DNA of 36,388 nt from Desulfobacterales bacterium (GTDB lineage: Bacteria; Desulfobacterota; Desulfobacteria; Desulfobacterales; C00003060), in contig JAUWXJ010000003.1 of NCBI GenBank assembly GCA_030616425.1, forward strand, positions 1 through 36,388, written 5' to 3'. The notes beneath the pieces were generated by a model. That model was not told the origin of the DNA. It worked only from the letters and a program-made list of their open reading frames with translations, and did not search any database. The translations under genes were made by a program, and so were the position numbers. The first letter of the stretch is position 1. Every line of letters starts with the position of its first letter. Shown here piece by piece: positions 7,609-16,235 of this stretch.

Positions 7609-9045
7609 CTACCCGAAAATTAAGTTCTTATCAACCACATTCTTGTCAGCAATAGTGACCTGGCTGTCAGAGCGATTCGCAATCACCACCTTACCTTTGA
7701 TCGCAACCCCTTTTCCAAATACAACATCTCCTTCAACTTCAAGGGACACACATTCAAGCAAGGACGGAGGCCCGTGTGGGAAGCGAGTTGTGAGTTGGTC
7801 GATTTTCTTGTAGTACTTGCTGTTAAGGCTCAAGACGATAGTACCGAGCCGTCTCTTGGGATTTTGGATCACGAAGTAATCATCTGTGAGCACGTAGCAG
7901 TCGGACCAGAGGGCAAGAAGGTCATGGCATTTCTTGACAGGGGCAAACCGCGTTCTTGGTACGCGAATAGCCGTGGCACCGTCAAATACGGAAATGGCCG
8001 ATCCCATCGCAGTCTCCACCTGGTAGACACGAGGGGTTGACTCATCTCTGGGGTCTACCGTCTTGGGGTTTCTGATCATGGGGAGGTGAATCACATTGTG
8101 ATGGGCGTCAAGCAGCTCGTCCAAGGCCAAGAGGTTCACCCAGATTGTGTTAGTGTTAAAATATCTGTAGATATTGATGTCCTGGAATTCCTCAATCTCA
8201 TCTTCAGGACATTGAGCTATTTCTCGCAGGGTCAAACGACCGTTTTTGAGGCGCGCTATATGCCCGCCCTTGCTGTCTGCCTCGGTTCGATCTGCTACCT
8301 CCATCATGAAAGGAAAGTTGTTCTGAGCAAAATAGCCAAGGATGGTCTCGTCGACGACCGCACCCAAGTTATCCGAATTTGAGATGAAAGCAAAGCGGAT
8401 GCCGGCACCAAGAAGTTGTTTAAGCACTCCAGAGGTTACAAGCGCTGTGTAGATATCACCATGACCGGGCGGGTTCCATTCCATGTCGGGGTTGGCGGGC
8501 CAGGCAGCAGGGGTCAGCCCGTCCTGGATAACCTTTGGGAATTTGTGCTGCAAGAAAGCCAGGGGGGCCCCTGTGTGGAGCTCTTTATAGGAAGAAAGGG
8601 CCTCCTTGGTATCAGCCTCTGTGTTGAAGCTATTCATTAGCACAATGGGAACCTTGACACCGCGCTTTTCCCTGTAAGAGAGGATTTGCCTGGCGATAAT
8701 ATCCAGGAAGGTAAGCCCGTTTTTGGCCTCCAGGAGCGACTTGGTCCGGGACAGGCCCATGCTTGTCCCAAGGCCACCGTTGAGCTTAATGACTACTAAC
8801 TCTTCAAGGGCTGCTCGTCCTGCTTCTGTCAGTCTGGAGAGTTCTTCAGCGTCAGCGATTTCGTTCTCTTGGACCGGGTCGATCTCTCTTCTTGTGATTA
8901 AGCCGGTTTCACCTTGCACCAAGAGGGTATAGTAGTGCCTGAAAGTATCAATCACCATGGGCGGAAGACCGTTTTTTTTCATCTTTTCAGCAAAGAGCTG
9001 AAACTGTATGGCGATTTTCTCTTCCAATCGATTGGCTTTGTTCAC
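7609..9045 (-). CDS. UTP--glucose-1-phosphate uridylyltransferase, eukaryote-like UDPGP family
   Basis: 478 aa; VIKLNGGLGTSMGLSRTKSLLEAKNGLTFLDI, HGDIYTAL, NSDNLGA motifs. Confidence 0.9.
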   Translation of the reverse strand: MNKANRLEEKIAIQFQLFAEKMKKNGLPPMVIDTFRHYYTLLVQGETGLITRREIDPVQENEIADAEELSRLTEAGRAALEELVVIKLNGGLGTSMGLSRTKSLLEAKNGLTFLDIIARQILSYREKRGVKVPIVLMNSFNTEADTKEALSSYKELHTGAPLAFLQHKFPKVIQDGLTPAAWPANPDMEWNPPGHGDIYTALVTSGVLKQLLGAGIRFAFISNSDNLGAVVDETILGYFAQNNFPFMMEVADRTEADSKGGHIARLKNGRLTLREIAQCPEDEIEEFQDINIYRYFNTNTIWVNLLALDELLDAHHNVIHLPMIRNPKTVDPRDESTPRVYQVETAMGSAISVFDGATAIRVPRTRFAPVKKCHDLLALWSDCYVLTDDYFVIQNPKRRLGTIVLSLNSKYYKKIDQLTTRFPHGPPSLLECVSLEVEGDVVFGKGVAIKGKVVIANRSDSQVTIADKNVVDKNLIFG

Positions 9046-9084
9046 AGTGGTTGGTTTCGTGTCTCAGGGGGCGATGGTTGGCGC

Positions 9085-9636
9085 CTAGCCGCCCAGGACA
9101 TGGAACACTACCTGCCCCAACACGATATACGTGATAATTGTCATAACGATAGCCAACGTGGCTTGGGAGACTCTGATTGAAAACGCATAACTGAGACCCC
9201 AGACAATCAGATAAAGCCGATAAAACTCAAAGAGAAGGCCCACCATGGGAATCCATGTGACCAGGTTCACGGCGGCTGCATAGGCGTTTACCCTGAAGGC
9301 TGCCTCATAGGTTCCTGATGCTTTGAAAAACCTTGTGATGAAAAGAAAGAGAATGCCTGCTGTCAGAAAAGGCATCGCTATGCCGTATGTCAGGTTCCGG
9401 ACGACGATGGTTTGATCCCTAACAGACAGGCCGACAAACAGGGTATGGACAAGGACACAGCAGACGAGGAAGAGGGCCGGATTTCGCAACCCTCCTTCTG
9501 TTCTCATCCTTTTGTAGAAAAGTCTCGGCGAAAGCAAAACCGCCTTTGCAATACTAAAAAGGCTGCCCAGAAAATTTCTCGGCACAAAATCGTATTGAGC
9601 ATCTTGCTCTTGGGATGTTGCTGGGTCCGCCATCAT
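9085..9636 (-). CDS. Yip1-family-like integral membrane protein
   Basis: 183 aa, multiple hydrophobic helices, N-terminal SLFSIAKAVLLSPRLFYKRMRTEGGLRNPALFL typical of bacterial Yip1-like proteins; ATGA-type overlap with the upstream MBL gene. Confidence 0.75.
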   Translation of the reverse strand: MMADPATSQEQDAQYDFVPRNFLGSLFSIAKAVLLSPRLFYKRMRTEGGLRNPALFLVCCVLVHTLFVGLSVRDQTIVVRNLTYGIAMPFLTAGILFLFITRFFKASGTYEAAFRVNAYAAAVNLVTWIPMVGLLFEFYRLYLIVWGLSYAFSIRVSQATLAIVMTIITYIVLGQVVFHVLGG

Positions 9637-10280
9637 GTGAGTTCAAAGTCGGTAATGTATGGATTGTGCTTTTTCTCAAGTGCAATGGTGGAAGTCGGGC
9701 TTCCTCCATAGTCGTGGCCTGGCCAGATGATCGTGTCATCGGGAAGGGGAAGTATTTTCTCTTTAATAGATGTGAGCAAGGTTTCCAGGGAGCCCCCGGG
9801 CAAATCGGTCCTTCCGACCGCTCCCACAAAAAGTGTGTCTCCAGTGAAAAGGTTATTTTCCACATAAAGGCAGATGCCGCCGGGGCTATGGCCAGGTGTA
9901 TGGAGCACGGCCAGCTCTTTCTCTCCAAAAGGGATGGTATCCCCATCGTTTAAGAGGACATCTGCTGGGGGAGATGGTGTAAACCCCATCTGGATGGCCA
10001 TGGATTCTCCCTGAGGTGTGTTGAACAGGCGATCGTCCTGCGCATGCATATAGATTTTTACCCCGGACTGTTCTTTGATCTTGCGGTTTCCGCAGGTATG
10101 ATCAGGGTGACCGTGGGTGTTTACCACTGATTCAACGGAAAGGCCCGACGCACGGGCGGTTTCAAGGATCAGTTCTTCGTCTCCTGCTGGATCGATTAGC
10201 AGCCCCTTGTGCGTCTCTTCGCACCCGAGGACATAGCAGAATACCTCCATAAAACCGACCTTTATCTGTTTGATAATCAT
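9633..10280 (-). CDS. MBL-fold metallo-hydrolase (glyoxalase II-like)
   Basis: THGHPDHTCG, LHTPGHSPGG, NLFTGDTLF, IWPGHDYGG motifs. Confidence 0.93.
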   Translation of the reverse strand: MIIKQIKVGFMEVFCYVLGCEETHKGLLIDPAGDEELILETARASGLSVESVVNTHGHPDHTCGNRKIKEQSGVKIYMHAQDDRLFNTPQGESMAIQMGFTPSPPADVLLNDGDTIPFGEKELAVLHTPGHSPGGICLYVENNLFTGDTLFVGAVGRTDLPGGSLETLLTSIKEKILPLPDDTIIWPGHDYGGSPTSTIALEKKHNPYITDFELT

Positions 10281-10322
10281 CGTAATAGGTCCTGATTCGG
10301 GGTAACGAATCCGCTATATCTT

Positions 10323-11393
10323 CTATTCCTCTTCAACCGGCTCGATCCAGCCAAAGGGATCTTCGGCTCGACCGTATTGGATATCGGTTATTGCGTCATA
10401 AAATCTCTTGGCCATGAGGCCGACCCTGCCATCTCCGACGGTCAGCACGTCGTCATGCCAGGCGAGATGGCTCACAGGGGAGATAACTGCAGCTGTGCCA
10501 GAGCCGAAGATCTCTTGAAGAGAGTCATCCTTATGGGCTTCTATCAGCTCATCAATCGTGATAGGGCGTTCGGCTATTGGGATGTTCCAGTGCTTGGCAA
10601 GGGTCAGAACAGAGTCGCGTGTAATCCCAGGCAATATGCTTCCCCCTAGAGGTGGCGTGACAATCTCTCCGCTGATAACAAACACGATATTCATGGTACC
10701 CACTTCTTCGATATGGCGGTGCTCAATCGCGTCAAGCCAGAGCACCTGGGTGTACCCCGCCTTCTTTGCCACCTCGGCTCCATACAGGCTGGCTGCATAG
10801 TTGGCCGCGGTCTTGGCCTCGCCCAGGCCGCCGCGCACAGTCCGTACATACTTGTCCGTAACCCAGATACTCACCGGATTGAATCCCTCCGGGTAGTAGG
10901 CACTGACTGGCGACAAGATAATGAAGAGACGATAAGTATTGGAAGGGCGCACGCCGAGATAATGGTCGGTGGCAATAATGGTGGGGCGAATATACAGAGA
11001 GGTCTCGGGGGCCCTCGGGATCCATTCCTTGTCCACGGAGATGAGCTTCTTGATAGCATACAGGAGAAAGGCTTCATCAATTTCCGGGATGCACACAAAG
11101 CTTGCCGATCGATTGAACCTGGCCATGTTACGGTCCGGGCGAAACAGCTGAATCTTTCCACTGCCGGTCCGGTATGCCTTCAGCCCTTCAAAGATGGCCT
11201 GACCATAGTGTAGAACCATGGTAGCCGGGTCCATAACGATCGGTGCATAAGGCTCTATACGGGCGTTGTACCACCCCTGCCGCGGGTTGTAGTCCATGTT
11301 GAACATGTGATCGGTGAATATTTGCCCAAACCCTAATTTCGAATCATCTGGAAGCTCCTTACGGGTCTTAGTTTCGGTGATTTTCAGGTCCAT
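10323..11393 (-). CDS. ilvE: Branched-chain amino acid aminotransferase
   Basis: 356 aa; FEGLKAYR, GGLGEAKTAANYAASL, EEVGTMNIVFV, GSILPGITRDSVL motifs. Confidence 0.95.
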   Translation of the reverse strand: MDLKITETKTRKELPDDSKLGFGQIFTDHMFNMDYNPRQGWYNARIEPYAPIVMDPATMVLHYGQAIFEGLKAYRTGSGKIQLFRPDRNMARFNRSASFVCIPEIDEAFLLYAIKKLISVDKEWIPRAPETSLYIRPTIIATDHYLGVRPSNTYRLFIILSPVSAYYPEGFNPVSIWVTDKYVRTVRGGLGEAKTAANYAASLYGAEVAKKAGYTQVLWLDAIEHRHIEEVGTMNIVFVISGEIVTPPLGGSILPGITRDSVLTLAKHWNIPIAERPITIDELIEAHKDDSLQEIFGSGTAAVISPVSHLAWHDDVLTVGDGRVGLMAKRFYDAITDIQYGRAEDPFGWIEPVEEE

Positions 11394-11413
11394 CTTAGCA
11401 TTCCTTCCTTACT

Positions 11414-11489
11414 GACCGGCTCGCTTCCCGCGCACGAAGTGCTGCCGTAAGACAGGACGCCCGTCCTTCAGGGCGGGGAGGCTTCACAT
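11414..11489 (+). repeat. IS200/IS605-like right-end / omega-RNA-tail relic (copy B)
   Basis: gaccggctcgcttcccgcgcacgaagtgctgccgtaagacaggacgcccgtccttcagggcggggaggcttcacat; resembles tnpB 3' ends (tail then GC-rich hairpin ending GGGGAGG..TCACA). Confidence 0.55.
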
Positions 11490-11570
11490 GTTGCTTCTTT
11501 TGATCCCCTATCGAGACTCGCCGGAAAAAGCTATCTGAGTGAGCTTGGTGAATAGATTGAGCCGTTCGTG

Positions 11571-12008
11571 TCACAGCCTCCATAATGGAAGCCCTGTTGT
11601 GTCGTCGTATTCTCTTTCCAGGGGCTTACCCAAAAGTTCCTGGATGTATATCTCTCCTGCATAGACCACGGTTTCAGAAAAGATGTGCCCACCTATGGTC
11701 TGGCCATCTATATCGGCAAGCACGGCATGGGCATGCACAGCAACTTTTCCATCTTTGAGAGATACGTTACCAGTGCAATGGACGATTTCAAGCGGCTCCT
11801 CTTTTTTGAAAGTTACATATACCTGCTGATTCTGGTCGTAGGATCCCAGCGTTGCCGACATAACAGACCCTATGATAGAAAAGACCCCGGTTTGAATCGA
11901 GTTTTGCGCGCAGAACTCTTCTATGGTCTTAAGAAGATCCTTGCCGTGTGGCAGCCTTCCCAGGATGGAGCGGCCTCTTTCGAAAACCGAATGGGTTATC
12001 GTCTCCAT
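11571..12008 (-). CDS. PPC/DUF296 domain DNA-binding-like protein
   Basis: 145 aa; GVFSIIGSVMSATLGSYD...LEIVHCTGNVSLKDGKVAVHAHAVLADIDGQTIGGHIFSETVVYAGEIYIQEL. Confidence 0.9.
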   Translation of the reverse strand: METITHSVFERGRSILGRLPHGKDLLKTIEEFCAQNSIQTGVFSIIGSVMSATLGSYDQNQQVYVTFKKEEPLEIVHCTGNVSLKDGKVAVHAHAVLADIDGQTIGGHIFSETVVYAGEIYIQELLGKPLEREYDDTTGLPLWRL

Positions 12009-12328
12009 ACAAGCACCTTTCTCGTGTGCATATTTGACGCCTACGAATTAGGATACAAAGTTAGGAAAGTTACGTGCCTAAAGCCAAATAGCACATTTTG
12101 CTGCGATATACAACTGTTTGATTTTATTAGCGACAATTCTGGAAGAATACCCATATCTTGCCGTAAAGAGGCACCCCGCTATCTCCATATCTAATCTTGG
12201 CAAGCTTGTAACTAAAACTAGTTGCTATTTTTGTACGATCATTATAAGCTCTAGCCACACACCAAAAACATTCTAAAGATGTATATCATTGATGATGTTT
12301 TAGAGGTTCTTAAACAGGAGGGAATGTT

Positions 12329-12664
12329 ATGAAAGATATGATGCGTTACAAAGGATATTATGGCTCGGTTCACTATAGTGATGAAGATCGCGTCTTTCAT
12401 GGCAAGATAGAATTTGTTCGGAGTCTTGTTAGCTATGAAGGCAGTGATGTGAAAAGTTTACGCAAGGTGTTTGAAGAGGCGGTAGACGATTATTTAGAAC
12501 TCTGCGCCAAAGAAAAAAGAAAACCGGAAAAACCTTTCAAGGGTAGCTTCAATGTTCGTACAGGAAGTGACCTCCATCGTAAAGCAGCATTATTCGCCAA
12601 GGCTAAAGGCATTAACCTCAATAAAGTTGTAACTGAAGCGCTTGAAAAATATTTGTCTGTATAA
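12329..12664 (+). CDS. HicB-family antitoxin-like protein (no HicA partner seen)
   Basis: 111 aa; YYGSVHYSDEDRVFHGKIEFVRSLVSYEG...FEEAVDDYLELC...PFKGSFNVRTGSDLHRKAALFAKAKGINLNKVVTEALEKYL; RBS aggaggg upstream. Confidence 0.88.
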   Translation: MKDMMRYKGYYGSVHYSDEDRVFHGKIEFVRSLVSYEGSDVKSLRKVFEEAVDDYLELCAKEKRKPEKPFKGSFNVRTGSDLHRKAALFAKAKGINLNKVVTEALEKYLSV

Positions 12665-12946
12665 TTTACTGCTCTTGGCCAATTACAACATGATCCCGTG
12701 ACTGCTAATCGGGTAGCCGGGGGTATTTCTCTCCCAGCCCCCGCACCACTTGGCATCCGCCTAGGCGGACCAGGCGGTTCACAGAGCCTATCGGGCGGTA
12801 GCCGGATACAGATTGAAATTGAAAATGATATATTAGATTTCAAATAGGTGAAAAAGCAACCAGGGAAAGCAATCAGGGCGTTGGAATGAGCAAATGTCAA
12901 GATTTCACCAGCGTCCCCTATGTCCTAAAATTTGGCATAACAAGCG

Positions 12947-13003
12947 TGTGGACACAGACCGTGGGACTATGTGGACAGGGGGAAGCATTGAATGTGGACA
13001 CAG
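12947..13003 (+). repeat. Three iterated TGTGGACA(CA)G direct repeats at exact 23-bp spacing
   Basis: TGTGGACACAG at 12947, TGTGGACAG at 12970, TGTGGACACAG at 12993. Confidence 0.75.
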
Positions 13004-13124
13004 TAGGGATTGGGACGTACATAAATATATAACCAACTTCTCCTGAGCCCCACTTATTTATAAATTTATGAACATCCCCATTATTTCCCATATAATGTAG
13101 ATAATAACAGGAAGGGATAAAGGA

Positions 13125-13814
13125 ATGGCACAAGCATATGGAAAATATGTAGGAATACTGGGGGATCCGGCCTGCCGCTCGGGTTGGCAGGCAAACTTTC
13201 CACGGATGGCCGAGCTTTTGTGGGAGACGTACCGGCCATCACACGTATTTGTACCTGGAGATGTGTCCGCATACGGCACACCGGCCCAACACGAAGAGAT
13301 ATTACAGCATTGCCAGAAGCATCCTTGGGAGTGGTTGGTTGCAATGGGTGACCACGACCGGCCGGTTCATATCTTCGACCGATACTGGGGCCCGCCCCAC
13401 AAGGTGACCGACCTGGGCCGCTGGCGATTTATCGGTGTTGACACCTCGGATCGGATTTTTTCTGCAGAAGAAGCGCTCTGGCTGCAGGAACAAATCAAGG
13501 ATAACAGCATTATCTATACCCACCTCCCACCGGAGATGACGGGTTGGAAGTTCCATTCACTTTACTCGGACTGTACCGCCCGTTTCTTTGCGGTGCTGGA
13601 CGATTTTCACGATCAGATACACGCCTGCTTCTTCGGCCATATACATTCATACGACCGTAAAGAGTACCAAGGAATACCCCTCATCGTGACTGGTGCTGGC
13701 GGTGCTGAGGCTCGTGGGTTGGGAGAGGATGGATACGAAGGAAGGCGCCCGTTCCAAGCGATGGCCTTTGACACGACCACTGGCGAGATTCATCTACTGG
13801 AGAATACAGAGTGA
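13125..13814 (+). CDS. Calcineurin-like metallophosphoesterase with interrupted DxH motif
   Basis: 229 aa; VFVPGDVSAYG, VAMGDHDRPV, IYTHLPPEM, FFGHIHSYDR present; motif I region reads GILGDPACRSGWQANFPRM instead of GDxHGNFPRM. Confidence 0.85.
   Translation: MAQAYGKYVGILGDPACRSGWQANFPRMAELLWETYRPSHVFVPGDVSAYGTPAQHEEILQHCQKHPWEWLVAMGDHDRPVHIFDRYWGPPHKVTDLGRWRFIGVDTSDRIFSAEEALWLQEQIKDNSIIYTHLPPEMTGWKFHSLYSDCTARFFAVLDDFHDQIHACFFGHIHSYDRKEYQGIPLIVTGAGGAEARGLGEDGYEGRRPFQAMAFDTTTGEIHLLENTE
13170..13192. repeat. Short palindromic element inside the metallophosphoesterase CDS
   Basis: GCCTGCC gctcgggtt GGCAGGC, 7-bp perfect stem, in frame, encoding ACRSGWQ(A). Confidence 0.6.
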
Positions 13815-13839
13815 ACCGTACCCCGGAGGCCCTTCGGCA

Positions 13840-14460
13840 TCAGGCATGGCCAGCTGCCTCCGAGAAAAGTTTTAGATTGACCCCCATGAGTCTGGCGGCC
13901 TCCTCCCATCGCTTCTCCACAGGGGTTTCAAACAGTACAGTTTCATTGGCAGGGCAAGTCAGCCAGGCATTCTCCTTGATCTCGGATTCCAACTGGCCAG
14001 GGCTCCACGCCGCACACCCCAACGCTATAATAAAGGACTCAGGCCCTTCCCCTTTGGCAAGGCTCTCCAAAAGGTCCTTTGAATTGCTCAGGGCAACCGA
14101 GGAGTTCACCGGGCTGCATGCTTCCCAGCCAAACGGGGGACCGTGCAAGATAAAAACCTGGCTCGGGTCCACAGGTCCTCCCAAGTAAATCGGAAGGGAA
14201 TCCGCCTTGGGAACGGATTTCAGTTTCAACTCCTTGAACACAGCCTCCATGGTCAATTCCGGGTGGACCCGGTTGATCACCAGACCCATGGCCCCCCCTG
14301 GGGTATGTGCACACATATAGGTCACAGTCTGGGAAAAATTTGGATCAGCAAGGCTCGGCACTGCAATTAGAAAGTGTTCGTTGAGAGATGCTTGGAATTC
14401 CTCTTCTTGAGTCATTTCTCCTCCAGGAGCTCCTTTCTTCGTGATACATAGAAAGGTCAA
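13840..14460 (-). CDS. YqgE/AlgH family protein
   Basis: 206 aa; HFLIAVPSLADPNFSQTVTYMCAHTPGGAMGLVINRV...YLGGPVDPSQVFILHG...ALGCAAWSPGQLESEIKENAWL. Confidence 0.95.
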   Translation of the reverse strand: MTFLCITKKGAPGGEMTQEEEFQASLNEHFLIAVPSLADPNFSQTVTYMCAHTPGGAMGLVINRVHPELTMEAVFKELKLKSVPKADSLPIYLGGPVDPSQVFILHGPPFGWEACSPVNSSVALSNSKDLLESLAKGEGPESFIIALGCAAWSPGQLESEIKENAWLTCPANETVLFETPVEKRWEEAARLMGVNLKLFSEAAGHA

Positions 14461-14748
14461 AATTGTTCTAGGAACCTGTCAGAAAACTCGGAAATGAGCG
14501 ACTTTTACCGTTTTTGCGAAAGTCTCTTAGCGAAGCAGAGCGTGAAAAATTTGTAACTGTTTGAGGCGGTTAGCCGAGTTAGCGCATGGGTTGCGGCTGA
14601 CGCCTTGAACAGAGGCACTACGTGCTGCAATTTGAGCGAAGCGAGCTTAGTCCGCCTCAGGCGGACCAAAATGGTCAAACAAACGAGGAAAAAGGGTTTG
14701 AAACCAGTTCCACAAAGACTTGAGAAAAGAACGCATCCGTTGAGCGAA

Positions 14749-15042
14749 CTAACCTTTTAACATGCCTTGAAGCTTTTCTTTTTCTTCCAACTCAACGCCG
14801 CTATCCTCAATGACTCCATGTGTCTCAAGGTAGAGTAACAAAAGTTTCGACGCGCGTTGGTGGTCACTGAATACATGGGCTATGCTTGCAAGACTATATT
14901 GGCTAACCTCTTCGTCCAAGAACCGGTCTATCCAGTATTCCAAGGCCTTACCCTCTTTCCGAGGGTGTTCCCCCAGAACAATGGGCTTCTTATAAGCAAA
15001 CCGAATCTGCGCTAACAGCTTATCTTTCTTTGCGTCTGCCAC
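14749..15042 (-). CDS. Small hypothetical protein
   Basis: 97-aa charged ORF with plausible codon usage; no recognised family. Confidence 0.5.
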   Translation of the reverse strand: MADAKKDKLLAQIRFAYKKPIVLGEHPRKEGKALEYWIDRFLDEEVSQYSLASIAHVFSDHQRASKLLLLYLETHGVIEDSGVELEEKEKLQGMLKG

Positions 15043-15056
15043 AATCTTTGCGGTCC

Positions 15057-15161
15057 TTTGAAGATCCCTGCAGCAAGACTTCGGCGAACTCCCTTCGGTC
15101 TGAGCTCAGGGTCGAAGACAGTCGAGTCGCTGCGGGGAATGCGCTCGCTTTTGCGGTTCAA
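15057..15161. repeat. Repeat R1 of a nested-hairpin pair
   Basis: TTTGAAGATCCCTGCAG...GGGGAATGCGCTCGCTTTTGCGGTTCAA with a long internal palindrome (cccttcggtctgagctcaggg). Confidence 0.7.
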
Positions 15162-15250
15162 CCCTTACCTTTACACAAGGCCTTCCGAATTTCGGTCAAC
15201 TACAGAGCTTCTCATACACCATTTACCAACTCAGGTCAACTCCTCGCTGT

Positions 15251-15313
15251 TTTGAAGATCCCTACAGTCCCGATAAAATCGGGACAGGGAATGCGCTCGC
15301 TTTTGCGGTTCAA
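15251..15313. repeat. Repeat R2 of a nested-hairpin pair
   Basis: TTTGAAGATCCCTACAG...GGGAATGCGCTCGCTTTTGCGGTTCAA with internal GTCCCGAT-AAA-ATCGGGAC (15267-15285). Confidence 0.75.
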
Positions 15314-15398
15314 TGCAACAATCATACTCTCTTGACCTCGCAGCCCGATTGGTCTAATAGAGTTCAGCAACAGAAATTTTCCATAAAGGAGAGAGATC

Positions 15399-16178
15399 AT
15401 GAACGAAAAAACCACGGAGACAATTAAAATTATGCCTTGCCTTGACATGAAAGAGGGTCGGGTAGTCAAGGGGGTACATTTCGTGGACCTGAAGGATGCT
15501 GGCGATCCTGTGGAAAACGCTGAATTGTATCAGAAGGAAGGCGCCGATGAGCTGGCCATGCTCGACATAGCAGCCACCGTAGAAAACCGAAAAACGAGGC
15601 TCGAGTGGGTCAAGAATGTATCAGCTGTTATAGATATTCCCCTTACGGTTGGTGGAGGGATATCGAGTTTGCAAGACATTGAACTGGTCCTGGAGGCAGG
15701 TGCTGATAAGGTCTCCATGAATAGCGCTGCAGTAGCCAATCCCGATCTTGTCAAAGAGGCGTCAAAACAATTTGGCTCAGACACGATCACGGTTGCTGTA
15801 GATGCAAGAAGGAACAAGGAGATGCCTTCTGGATTTGAACTGGTGGTCTCGGGTGGAACCAAGCCGGTAGGAAAAGATGCCATTTCCTGGGCCAAAGAGT
15901 GCCAGGACCTGGGGGCTGGCTCGATCCTGCCAACCAGCATGGACGGTGACGGAACCCAGGCAGGCTATGACCTGGAATTTACAAAGGCGATTTCAGATAC
16001 TGTTGATGTCCCAGTCGTGGCTTCAGGTGGTGCAGGCACACTAGAACACTTTTATGAGGCAGTAGTGAAGGGCGGTGCGCAAATCTTGTTGGCAGCGTCC
16101 GTTTTTCACTATCGTATCTTCAGCATTAGAGCAGTAAAAGAATATTTGAAAGGAAAAGGCTTGCAGGTTAACCTGTAA
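15399..16178 (+). CDS. hisF: HisF-like imidazole glycerol phosphate synthase cyclase subunit, divergent
   Basis: MPCLDMKEGRVVKGVHF, LTVGGGISS, ADKVSMNSAAV, GAGSILPTSMDGDGTQAGYDLE, VVASGGAGTLEHFYE. Confidence 0.88.
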   Translation: MNEKTTETIKIMPCLDMKEGRVVKGVHFVDLKDAGDPVENAELYQKEGADELAMLDIAATVENRKTRLEWVKNVSAVIDIPLTVGGGISSLQDIELVLEAGADKVSMNSAAVANPDLVKEASKQFGSDTITVAVDARRNKEMPSGFELVVSGGTKPVGKDAISWAKECQDLGAGSILPTSMDGDGTQAGYDLEFTKAISDTVDVPVVASGGAGTLEHFYEAVVKGGAQILLAASVFHYRIFSIRAVKEYLKGKGLQVNL

Positions 16179-16235
16179 AGCATACCAGGAAAAGTAGCGC
16201 AGTATATATATTCTTCAAGAAATAAATCTCTATCT

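Noticed and set aside
9554-9946. ORFs antisense to or out of frame with the Yip1 and MBL genes
   Set aside because: Overlap well-supported CDSs; typical high-GC shadow frames.
11395-11583. Minus-strand 62-aa ORF
   Set aside because: Lies over IS200/IS605-like relic copy B in antisense; no family-like sequence.
12947-13015. CRISPR array interpretation of the 23-bp iterated repeats
   Set aside because: Repeats are only 9-11 bp with ~12-14 bp between them and just three units; no cas genes in the window.
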